Assembly: GCA_023548195.1 (NCBI GenBank)
Contig: JAJHZJ010000756.1
Coordinates: forward strand, 434,001-498,000
Source of the DNA: Bettongia penicillata ogilbyi
Taxonomy: Eukaryota > Chordata > Mammalia > Diprotodontia > Potoroidae
Reading direction: 5' to 3'
Length of the DNA: 64,000 bases
This document shows positions 54,560 to 64,000 of the stretch, piece after piece (position 1 is the first letter of the stretch; each line of letters begins with the position of its first letter). The position numbers were made by a program, and so were the translations under genes. Below the pieces are notes generated by a model. It searched no databases. It was not told where the DNA came from and saw only the letters and a program-made list of their open reading frames with translations.

Positions 54560-55920
54560 TATTTTGCAATGCAGTAAGTTACAGAAACAAAGTGAGTCCA
54601 AGGCTCTTAGTGGCCAAGGACCCTGAACCTTGGTTTCTACAGTGACTGTAGGTTGAAGAGAGTGGGAAAAAAAGAACAGAATATAGAGATTAAGTCATCT
54701 TATTTCTTATTGATGGAAAAGATTGAGAATTTCTCCACAATCAGGTGATGGAGAAGGCAAGGAGGGAGAATGGGGGAGGGATAAGTAGTTTTACAATTTC
54801 CCTAAAGTTGGGTGACTCGCAAGAAGTTAAAACTTAAACTTCACAAAATGGTGAAGTAAAAAGCGAATTGGAGTTAATGCTTTTTCTTCCTTTACTATAA
54901 TATCTCCCACTTTGGTCCTAGGATTCTCAACCCCCACAACCACTTATTTAAATGCTTTATCTATTAAGGATTTTTAGATAGAATGGTATCTACCTTAAGG
55001 GGTATCACAGGGATATGGTAAGAAAGAAAGAGTACAAGCAGAATTATACTTTCATATATCCCCTAAGGTTACAAAACTTGTAACCAACAAACAGAAATAC
55101 CATGAAACAAAAAAATCAAAGCAATACAATAGTGATCACCAATATTAAATAGCATCATCTCCTCGTAACCTGGTAACCCACGCCCAATGTCCATTTATTC
55201 AGCACATTTCATCCTGAGTCCCAGATTTCCCAGGCAGTTGTCTTAGTCACAGTAAAGAGCTTTTCTTGCATATTCTGGACTAAGTCTCATTCTCAAGGCA
55301 ACTTTGAAAGGAGCTCCTTTGAAAGGAGCTCCTCCTAATAGCTCTGCTTCTCTGGTTCCAAGTCATTTGTAAAGATTCCCAGGCAATTCTACTAAAAACT
55401 TTTATAAAACTGATCTCCTAAATTTGCTTTTTGAATAGCTAGTAGTGAAAACCAGCTCAAGTCTTATGGTTCTGATCTTATTAACAAATTAGAAATCCAT
55501 GATTCACCTGAAACTTCAAAGAATTTCAGTTTCTACATACCAGTTGTTTTTTCTACCTTTACTTGAACCATATATGTGTGTGTATTAAATATGTATACAC
55601 ATGTATACATGCATCCATGCACATATATGTGTATATATGTTTAATTATACTACTCCATATAATTAGAAAACTTTTGTATCTTTATCTTATTACTCCCTTT
55701 TGCGTATATTATCTCCATATCACCCTGAGATACTTGAAAGACTTAATCTTATACATGAATATATAACTAATAACAAGTGGATGGCAAGCCCAAGAACTCA
55801 TTTACTTAGTTTTTTAGGATATGAAATTGACTAAAAATTCAAAGTAAAAACAACAAAATCTTTCATACTTGCCTCCTATTATAGTTACTCAGAGCTGTTT
55901 CAGTATTAATCTATTAATTA
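54560..55920. other. No gene; contains a 15-bp perfect tandem pair and an AT microsatellite
   Basis: The unit tttgaaaggagctcc is at 55303-55317 and again at 55318-55332. TATG/CATA simple repeats occur at 55568-55645. The rest is unassigned. Confidence 0.4.
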
Positions 55921-55924
55921 ATAT

Positions 55925-56192
55925 GTGGCAGCTAGGTGGTATAATGTAGATAGAGGGCTGGACCTAGAGTCAGGAAGACTCATTTTGAACTCAAATCTGA
56001 CCTTAGACACTTACTAGTTATGTGATCCTAGCCTAGGCAAGTCACTTAACCCTGTTTGTCTCAGTTTCCTTATCTGTAAAATGAGCTGGAGAGGGCAATG
56101 GCAAACCACTCCAGCATTTCTGCCAAGAAAACACAAAAAAATGGGGCGATGAAGAGTCAGATATGACTGAAAGATGACAACAGCAATAACAT
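55925..56192 (+). mobile_element. MAR1-type SINE, full length
   Basis: The sense copy has the complete order: head ggcagctaggtggtataatg, 'ctggacctagagtcaggaag', 'gcaagtcacttaaccctgtt', 'cagtttccttatctgtaaaa', 'aatggcaaaccactccagca', 'gaagagtcagatatgactga', and a short repeat end 'gacaacagcaataac'. It is the best reference copy in the window. Confidence 0.93.
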
Positions 56193-56299
56193 TAATTTAG
56201 TATTTAATATTAAAACTTCCACTGTTTACTTCCCTGAATATAGAAATATGCTAGGGAAAAAAAAGGAGGGGCATGGTTACAATGATATCAATGGGGATA

Positions 56300-57950
56300 C
56301 TGTCCCCTCAGATGATATGATGCTATAGAAAATCCTAGATATATGATATATGATGCTTAGAGAATCCTACAGAATCAACTAAAAACTGCCTGAAATAATT
56401 AACAGCTTTAGCATAGTTGCACTAAATAAAATAAAATAAAATAAATTAAATAAATAAAATAAATTTAATAAAATAAATAAAATAAAATAAAATAAATTAA
56501 AAAATTTAAAATTTAAAAAATTTAAAATTTAAAATAAAATAAAATAAAATTAAAAAACTAAATAAAATAAACCCACATAAATCATCAACATTTCTATGAA
56601 TAACCAACAAAGTCCAGCAGCAAGAGATAGAAGGAGGAATTCCATTTAAAATGCCTGTAAATAATATAAAGTATGTGGGTGTCTACCTGCCAAAAGAATT
56701 CAGAAATTATTCAAACACAACTACAAAACACTATTCACTCAAATAAAGTCAGATCTAATCAGTTTGAAAAATATTAATTGTTCATGGGTAGGCCAAGCCA
56801 ATATAATAAAAATGACAATTCTATCTAAATGAATTTATTTATTCAGTGCCATACCAATCAAACTATCAAAAAGTATTTTATAGAGCTAGAAAAAACAGTA
56901 ACAAAATTTGCCTAGAAGAAAAAAAGTCAAGGATATCGAGGGAATCCATGAAAAAATATAAAGGTGGTCTAGTTGTACTAGATCACAAATTGTATTATAA
57001 AGTGGTAATTATCAAAACAATCTGGTAGTGGCTAGAAATAGAAAAAGAAACAGAATGATAGATCAGAGGAATAGATTAGGTGTATAATTACATATTAGGT
57101 GTATAATTACACTTTGTATTATAGTAAGTGACCATAGTAATCTAGTATGTAGTAAACCCAAAGATTAAAGCTTTTGTAACAAAAACTAAGTTTTTGAGAA
57201 AAACTACTGGGGAAACTGGAAAACAGTATGGCAGTAACTAGGTATAAACCAACATCTCACACAATATATCAAGAGAAGGTCAAAATGGGTACATGATTTA
57301 GATTTAAAAGGTGATACCATAAGCAAATTAGCAGAGCATGAAATAACTATGGATATGGGAATTTATGGATAAGGGAAGAATTTTGACCCTAAGAAAATAG
57401 AGAGAGATTATAGGTATAAAATAGGTAATTTTGATCATGTAAAATTAAAATAGATAATTTTGATCATATAAAATTAAAGGTTTTACATACAAAAAAATCA
57501 ATGCAATGAAAATTAAGAAGAAAATAGAGACCTAGGGAAATGGGGAGAAATTTTCAACAGGTATGAAGGCCTTATTTCTCAAATATAGAGAAGACAAAGT
57601 CAAATTTATAAAAATACAAATCATTCCCCAATTGATAAAAAGTCAAAGGATATGAATAGGTAGATTTCAGACAAAGAAATCAAAGCTATTTATAGTCATA
57701 TGAAAAAATGCTCTAAATCACTATTGATTAGAGAATTGAAAATTAAAACAACTCTGAGGTACCATCTCACACATATCAGTTTGGCTAATATGACAAAAAA
57801 AGGAAAATGATGTATGCTGGAGGGGATGTGGGAAAACTAAGACACTAATGCATTGCTGGTGGAGTTGTGAACTGATCCAAATATTCTGGAGAGCAATTTG
57901 AAAGTAGGCCCAAATGGTTATAAAATGGTGCATACTATTTGATCCAGCAC
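56300..57950 (+). pseudogene. L1 ORF2 C-terminal part, broken
   Basis: Frames give DDMML near 56310, 'KYVGVYLPKEFRNY' (56670-56715), 'CHTNQTIKKYFIELEKTVTK' (56850-56910) and an 'SILMHCWW'-like cysteine-rich end (57845-57880). Stops and an AAATA expansion break the frame. No endonuclease part is present. Confidence 0.85.
56402..56572. repeat. (AAATA)n expansion inside L1 ORF2
   Basis: About 170 bases of AAATA/AATTT repeats lie between L1 words 'agcatagttgcac' and 'ataaacccacataaatcatc', which are adjacent in intact L1s except for a short 'gatataaaata' phrase. The repeat therefore grew from a short A/T phrase in the L1. Confidence 0.9.
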
Positions 57951-58309
57951 TGGAATTGGGGTATAGGGTGTGTTCAGGGAGGACTAGCACCTCTTGCGTG
58001 ATGGCTGTAGAGCCCTTTTAGGGCTCTTTCCACATTTGGTGTCCACGTGTTCTGCCTAACTCTCACCTGTGGCTCCAAGAAGCTGCAGCATGCACAGTGG
58101 CCACACCCGTAAACGTTTCAGCAGTGGGCCAAACTAGGTTGAGGGTAACCAAGGGTTCTCAAACCCATTGGTGAGTTAGGGGGATGTCTACCCCAAGCAT
58201 GTGAAGACTTCATCTGGTGGAATAGGCAGATGAGAACAATTTGTTCCAATGGCCACGAAGGCAGATGAAGCAGGTGATGTGGAGCACTTACAGCTTGGTT
58301 AGACACCGA

Positions 58310-58520
58310 AGACTCCAAGGTCATCCACTGCATCCTAAGTCATTGTCAGCCATCTTGACTCTGTCTTGCCACTGGACTATGATGACTCAGGAGAAGAGAG
58401 TGAGGCTGATGACTTCGTGCAACTCTGCCTCACTTAAATCCAATTTATGCATGAATCAAAAGACATCACATCACACATACCATTTCACTATTATGTCTCA
58501 AAGTCCTGTGGTGACAGGCA
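58310..58520 (+). repeat. SINE-like body within the RTE 5'UTR
   Basis: The run ccaaggtcatccactgcatc, then 'cttgccactggactatgatg', 'agagtgaggctgatgacttc' and 'ctcacttaaatccaattta' matches the bodies of the elements at 7545, 23740 and 44035 (all reversed). Confidence 0.75.
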
Positions 58521-58679
58521 AATGATGAAGCAGCAGGTGCATATACACTGGGAGCTGTAGTCATGACCCTGCACACAGGAGGCCCAGGCCATAGAGTTGT
58601 TTCTTTAGCAGCAGTGGGACTCAGCAGCCCCCTGGGTGTCTGAGCAGCCTTTTAAGGATCACACTGCTCACCTCCTGGT

Positions 58680-61244
58680 GTGAGGAAGGGGGCTAGAAAA
58701 GGCGCCCTAAACATTACCTGCTTACCCAAATCTGGCCTGATTACTGTGGCAGGCAGGGAATCCCACTATGTGGTCAAAACACAAAAAAGTACGAAAATAT
58801 CAATTCCACTCACTATCAGCACATGTAACGTGCGCATACTAATAGACAACACAAAATCCAATAAACCTGAAAGAAGAACTGCTCTTATTGCAAGAGAACT
58901 CAACAGGTATTACATCCAAATAGCAGCCCTAAGTAAAACAATGTTGGCAAATGAAGGCCAGATTACTGAAACTGGAGCTGGATGCACCTTTTTCTGGAGT
59001 GGGCACAGGGAAGGGGAGCACTGTGAAGCTGGCATGAGTTTTGCAATCAAAACTGATCTAATCAGCAAGCTGGTATGCCTTCCAAAAGGAGTGAATGACA
59101 GGCTCATGACAATGCAATTGCCACTCACAGGAAAATGCCATGCCACCATCATCAATGTCTACACTCCCACCATGACAAACCCTAAAGAAGTCAAAGAAAA
59201 ATTTTATGAAAACCTACAGACCCTTATTGTCAATGTGCCAAAAGAGGACAAGCTTATAATTCTGGGTGACTTTAATGCTCTATCATACTACCAAACTTGG
59301 CAGGGAGTCCTAGGGAGGAATGGAGTTGGAAACAGCAACAGCAATGGTCATTTACTGCTGAAGATGCTGTGCATGTACATCGCATGACCTTCTCATCACC
59401 AACACTGTCTTCCATTTACCTAAATTCAATAAACCCTCATGGATACACCCTTACAGCAAACTCTGGCATCTAATAGATTATGTGATTGTAAGGAGAAGAG
59501 ACAGACAAGATGTGAGAGTGACAAAGACAATGTGTGGTACAGAGTGCTAGACTGATCATAGACTTATCCTTTCCAAGTTAAATATTTACATGCATCAAAA
59601 GCACCGCCCCCAAGGCAAAATGACTACCAGAAGAATTAATGTCAACAAATTAGACCTCTTCTCTGAGTGTGAACAGTTTGCTGCTGACTTGGAGGGAAAG
59701 TTGAACCAACATACAGTTGGCAATAGTGGAGCAGAAAAGGAGTGGGCAGCTCTCAAAGATTTGGTGTAGAGCACTGCATTTGCTCATCTGGGAAAGAACA
59801 CTAGCAAACACCAAGACTGGTTTGATGAAAATGATGGGGAAATTCAGAAGCTACCAAATGAAAGACATGAACTTCATAGGATTTACCAGCAGGAGAGTTC
59901 ATCCACCTCTAAGAAGGCAGCATTTTAATTCCATCAAAAGCAAAGTACAAGCAAAGCTTAGGGAGGTGCAGGATTCCTGGCTCAGTAAGAAGGCAGATGA
60001 AATTCAGTTTTATGCTGACAGTAACAATCCAAAGTGCTTTTATGATTCCCTGAAATCTATTTATGGACAAAAAACCTATGGTGTGTCACAACTACTCATT
60101 GCTGATGGAGACACATTGATTAGTGATAAGGACATAATCCTAGAGAGATAGACTGAACGCTTCCATAGTGTTCTCAACAGATCATCATCAATCATTGCTG
60201 AAGCCATTGACCATTTATCTCAGGTTGAAGTCAATCCCTCCTTAGCTGAACTTCCAACTGAAGAAGAGATTTTGAGGGCATTTAGGGTCCTTTCATGTGT
60301 CAAAGCACCCGGTGCTAATTCTATTCCAGCCAAGATTTACAAGGTAAGGAGACCATTGCTCATATAAAAGCTGACTGAAATTTTCCAGGTTATACGTCAA
60401 GAAGAGGTTATCCCCCAGGAGTTTAATAATGCCTCCATTGTCCACCTCTATAAGGGTAAAGGGAATAGATTGTCCTGCGACAATCACAGGGGGAACTCTC
60501 TCTTAGTCATTGCTGGCAAAATTCTTGCTAGAGTCCTCCATAGTAGGCTGATCCTTCACCTGGAAGATGGGCATATACCTGAGAGCCAGTGTGGCTTCAG
60601 AAAGGGACAAGGAACAGTCGATATAGTGTTTGCTGCCTGACAACTCCAGGAAAAAATGCCAGGAACAGAACAGAGGTCTGTACACAACATTTGTGGATCT
60701 GACTAAGGCCTTTGACACTGTTAGTCATGAGGGCTTATGGAAAATTATGTCAAAATTTGGTTGCCCAGAGAAGTTCATCAATATTATACATCAATTTCAT
60801 GATGGCATGTTTACCCAGGTTCTGGATAATGGACAAAGCCTTCCTAGTCACCAATGGACTGAAACAGGGCTGTGCGCTTGCTCCCATGTTTTTTAGCATG
60901 ATATTTTCAGCTATTTTGACAAATGCTTTCAATGAAGTTGAACATGGCATCAAGGTCAACTACTGTACTGATCATAAGTTCTTCAATTTGAAAAGGTTAC
61001 AAGCCAAGACCAAAGTGGAGGGAGTGTTGGTGCATGATTTTCTGTTTGCTCAGCATTTCATGCCCACATAAGAAAAGGTGCTGTGCTCTTTGAGCAAAGT
61101 AGAATTGAGAAAACACAAAGTAAGTGCAGGATGCGCAAATTTGGGACCTCCACCCTAAATATTCAAATGGACTATCTGTGCCCAACCTGTGGGAGAGCAT
61201 TCCGAGCTCATATTGGTCTAATCAGCCACAGTAGGATACATTGA
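58680..61244 (+). pseudogene. RTE ORF: endonuclease, reverse transcriptase (part), C-terminal zinc finger
   Basis: The AP-type endonuclease is at 58820-59580: TCNVRIL, ALSKT (the family has Glu where this copy has Lys), GDFNALS near 59262-59282, and a TDHRLI-like end near 59551. RT blocks follow: KAPGANSIPAKI near 60303-60338, FVDLTKAFDTV (60685-60720) and LKQGCALAPMFFS (60855-60895). After LFA (about 61048) the active-site DD, thumb and connection are gone. The frame rejoins near KGAVLFEQS and ends with a zinc finger PTCGRAFRAHIGLISH before the TGA at 61242-61244. Stops and frameshifts also occur. The true start codon is unclear. Confidence 0.88.
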
Positions 61245-61803
61245 AATTTCACTTTACAATGGTGATGTCATTTTGGTCCTCTTCAAAGATGAAGGATAAC
61301 AACCAACCAACTATCAATCAGGGAAGGGGCAAATAAGTTGTGGTATATGATTGGTATATTATTGTACTATAAGAAAGGACAAGTAATGATTTCAGAAAAA
61401 CCTAGAAAGACTTTCATGAACTGATGTAAAGTGAACGTAACCAGAAGAACATTGTACACAGTAACACCTATATTGTATGATGAATGGTGGATGACTTAGT
61501 TATTCTCAGCAATCCAACCATGTTGATCCAAGACAACCTCAAAGGACTCATGATGAAGTATACTATCCTCCTTCAGAGAAAAACTGATATTGATTGAATA
61601 CAGATTGAAGAATACTTTCTTCATATTCTTTCATTTGAGTCTTCTTGTACAAAATGGCTACTGTAGAAATGTTTTACATGATTGCACATACATAACCTAT
61701 ATATGATTGCTTACTGTCCTGGAGGGGAGGGGAAGGAGAGGAGGAGGAACAGAATTTGGAACTCAAAACTTTTTTAAAAGGCCAATTTTTAAAAATTTAA
61801 CAT

Positions 61804-63821
61804 GTAGTTTGGGGGAAATTATATACATGCACATATATGCATATAAAGTTTGACTACTTTGAAGGAAAACAAAAAGATTGTGCCTCAAGGGCACAAACTG
61901 AACTGAAATAAGCTATAACAGGGGGAAACAGCTTAGCTCTGTTGATTCCAGACAAGAGTCATAGTTAACAATTGATAATATGGTAAATTTCCTCATTATT
62001 CATTGGATATCATACCCAACCTCAGAATTAATCAGGTGAAAAAAATTTCCTTTTCATAAAGGAAATAGCACAATAGGAAACTGAGTCAAGAGGATTTTAC
62101 CTTTACCTATACATGGTCATCCCCTTTTCTTAGTGATTGTTATTTACCTATAGAAGTTCTCAGACTGCATTCTCTTTGGTCAGCACATGTTGCTCCCTTT
62201 GAAGGGTGGACTATTGGCTTAATGGTATTCCTGAAATAAAAAACTCAGAACGATACTGATTTAGAGTTGCAGAAGAATTTACCTCAAATAGGAAAATGTC
62301 ACTTATTACAGTTTAGGGCTGGATTAATATTATTATTCTCATGGTGCAACCACAGTTAACAATGAGTACATAAGGACATTTCATTTATAAATTAAGAATA
62401 ATTGCTTCTCAGAGTTTCACAGATAGTATTAGTTTTCCAAACCCCAGAAAACTCTTGCGACCTTAAGTGTTCAGAGTAATAAATTTATATAGCTTATTAT
62501 CCTGTAAGATAAAATGAAATCTTTGACTCTAAGGTCTATTGTTACCAAGTTGACTCAAAGATGTAATTTCAACACAGATTATTTATTAACAGATACAATA
62601 ACATAATTTTCATAAAGGATAAGAAAATAATGTATCAGATAAGACTCATTCTTTATCGTAAACAAACCTATAAGTCCCCCACTTTAACTGGCTAATGGTC
62701 CTATTTCCTCAAACCTTAGTACTTTAGAATTTTATCACGTTGTTAGCACACTAAGATATAATGACCTTGCCCAAATAAAAAATCCCAAGAAATCTCACAA
62801 ACAAGGATAACATAGATAAGAAATTTGTGCCACTTTTTCTCCCAACAGTAAGTTATTAGTATAATCCACTTTAAAAATAAATACATCACATAAAAAACTT
62901 TATAGTTTTCAAGCCGTCTCATCACATTCTTTTGACAACTCAATTCATAATCAAACAGTATCTGGATTAAAAGACATGGTACTTTTCCAACAAAATTTCT
63001 GATACAATGGTTTCCCAAATTTCATAATATAAGAAAAATTTTAAAAACACAATAACTTACACAATATCATCTATGTAAAACATGAACCTAATAGGAGACA
63101 ATAACACTGTAAATGAGACCACAAAACATAGTTTATAAAACAAAATTTCAATCAAATCAAGTTTGGGTTTACAATCTCAAATGGTAATATATTGAACCTC
63201 AGTTTCCCCAAGAGTCATTTCCTGTTAGTACTTCAAATTATAGAGACAGCTAGTCCATAGACAGTCTACTGTCAAAGATTTAAAGTGACAGTCTTGAACC
63301 TCTCTGTTAGGATCCACAAAGATTTTCCAAAACATGGAAATTGCAAACATAACCTCTGTTATGTAATAAGAAACTAAGAACGAATTTTCCTTACATGAAA
63401 ACTAAAATTTGTACTTCTTATGTTCCTTCAAGGACAGAATTTTGATATGCTATCCCCAAATAACTCAGTGTTCCAAATATATTCCCATATTTTCCATATC
63501 ATAAAGAATAACCAAATAAAATCTCTCATATTCTCCTTTTCTGAATGAGAGCAAAACCCTCCCTCAAACCTCTTTCCAGAATCTCGAAGTCTTTTACTTT
63601 TAAGCCTTTTGTTCACACTGCTAGTGCAAATAAGCTACAACTTTCATAACTTTATACCCATTTCCTTTTATCCCTAAATGTTTAAACATTCTCTCTTCCT
63701 TTTTTCTATAAATTAAAGGTTTTTAAAACTGGACCATTCTTTCATATTCTGATCCAAACTTTCTCTTACTTTCCTCAATTTTGTTAATTCCCCACATCTT
63801 TATTTCCCAAATATATCCCAG
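61804..63821. other. AT-rich unassigned DNA, no gene
   Basis: Two kilobases have no named repeat. A purine-rich run on the minus strand (reverse of agtcccccactttaac, 62673-62688) looks like a polypurine tract, but no LTR borders, primer site or retroviral frame could be found. No host exon is seen. Confidence 0.35.
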
Positions 63822-64000
63822 AGCAGCTGATCTGAATCTCAGCCCTGACCATGGTCCTGGGGTGAGAATGAGCACTGGGTTGGTGTGGCTGAGTTGGAGG
63901 CAGTTGTGAAGAGGGAATTTTGCTACATACAGATTCTGGGCAGAAAAGTTTTTGGTTATTCCCAGACCACTACACCGGCCAGGAGAGGAGTAAACTCCTC
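63822..64000 (+). mobile_element. HAL1/L1 5'UTR fragment, runs off the window
   Basis: The segment begins abruptly with gagcagctgatctgaatctc and follows the HAL1-C 5'UTR at 49360-49520 ('gtcctggggtgag', 'aggagaggagtaaactcctc'). It also matches the reverse of HAL1-B (32400-32510). The first roughly 430 bases of the 5'UTR are absent, so it is 5'-truncated or deleted. Whether ORF1 or ORF2 follows is beyond the window. Confidence 0.8.

Larger units (their letters stand above)
57955..61311 (+). mobile_element. RTE-clade LINE (marsupial RTE-1-like), internally deleted
   Basis: The element has a 5'UTR of about 720 bases, one long degraded ORF (58680-61244), and a short 3'UTR ending ggtcctcttcaaagatgaag with 'aacaaccaacca' repeats. 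The order of endonuclease, RT and terminal zinc-finger is typical of RTE. The segment from the RT active site to near the C-terminus is deleted, with the junction at about 61045-61076. The 5' boundary is approximate by 20 bases. It is inserted in L1 ORF2. Confidence 0.88.
56300..61803 (+). mobile_element. 5'-truncated L1, interrupted by an RTE element
   Basis: L1 ORF2 sequence begins at about 56300 at the RT active-site region ('cagatgatatgatgctatag'). It continues with a simple-repeat expansion at 56402-56572 and reaches the ORF2 end at about 57950 ('tttgatccagcac'). It resumes at 61313 ('atcaatcaggga') with the terminal ORF2 and 3'UTR ('aaacctagaaagactttcat', 'gaacattgtacacagtaaca', 'gaactcaaaact') to about 61803. 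Roughly 115 bases of L1 expected between 57950 and 61313 are missing. Compare the intact order in the L1 at 24761 (25290-25420). Confidence 0.88.

Noticed and set aside
55921..55990. tRNA gene
   Set aside because: The tRNA-like part is the head of a MAR1-type SINE with mutated arms, followed by the SINE body and tail.
62660..62700. Polypurine tract-like sequence suggesting a retrovirus on the minus strand
   Set aside because: No LTR boundaries, primer-binding site or gag/pol/env similarity was found around it.

Overview
This window looks like a gene-poor intergenic or intronic stretch of a marsupial mammal genome. The evidence is its repeat content: tRNA-derived SINEs with a BovB-like tail (MAR1-type), an RTE-clade LINE together with SINEs built from its parts, abundant MIR/THER1, L2 and L3/CR1 relics, L1 elements, and three 'half-L1' (HAL1) elements that carry ORF1 but no ORF2. 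No open reading frame reads as a host exon. Every protein match I could make is to a retrotransposon, except one processed pseudogene of ribosomal protein L12 on the minus strand (52142-52635). Species cannot be assigned from sequence alone. There are no rRNA or tRNA genes, CRISPR arrays or bacterial-type features.

Layout. 1-7.5 kb: old L3, L2, MIR and L1 relics. Here an L2 lies inside an old L1 and a hAT-type MITE lies inside the L2. A pair of roughly 350-bp inverted repeats sits at 6.3-7.45 kb. 7.5-17.9 kb: SINEs and MIRs, a hAT element inserted into another hAT element (11424-11862), a diverged 251-bp tandem duplication, and stretches that may be LTR-derived. 17880-20716: a full-length HAL1 (copy A, plus strand). 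20.7-24.7 kb: mostly unique sequence. 24761-34098: a full-length but dead L1 on the minus strand whose ORF1 is split by a second HAL1 (copy B, 30170-33010, same orientation). 34-48.9 kb: SINE, MIR, L2, RTE-like and DNA-transposon relics plus microsatellites. 48927-51821: a third HAL1 (copy C, plus strand). 52.1-52.6 kb: the RPL12 pseudogene. 56.3-61.8 kb: a 5'-truncated L1 (plus strand) interrupted by an internally deleted RTE element (57955-61311). 61.8-63.8 kb: AT-rich unassigned DNA. 63822-64000: the start of a fourth HAL1/L1 5'UTR fragment, which runs off the edge.

How the parts relate. HAL1 and the SINEs are non-autonomous. All three HAL1 insertion sites match the L1 endonuclease consensus (TT|AAAA) and have 9-12 bp target-site duplications, so L1 machinery most likely moved them. 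The RTE 5'UTR contains the body of the RTE-tailed SINEs found at 7.5, 23.7 and 44.0 kb. The most interesting signal is shared by all three HAL1 copies: ORF1 changes frame at the same run of six A residues and meets the same stop codon, while the L1 in the window has seven A and stays in frame. No novel cellular system is evident; the novelty is in retrotransposon biology.
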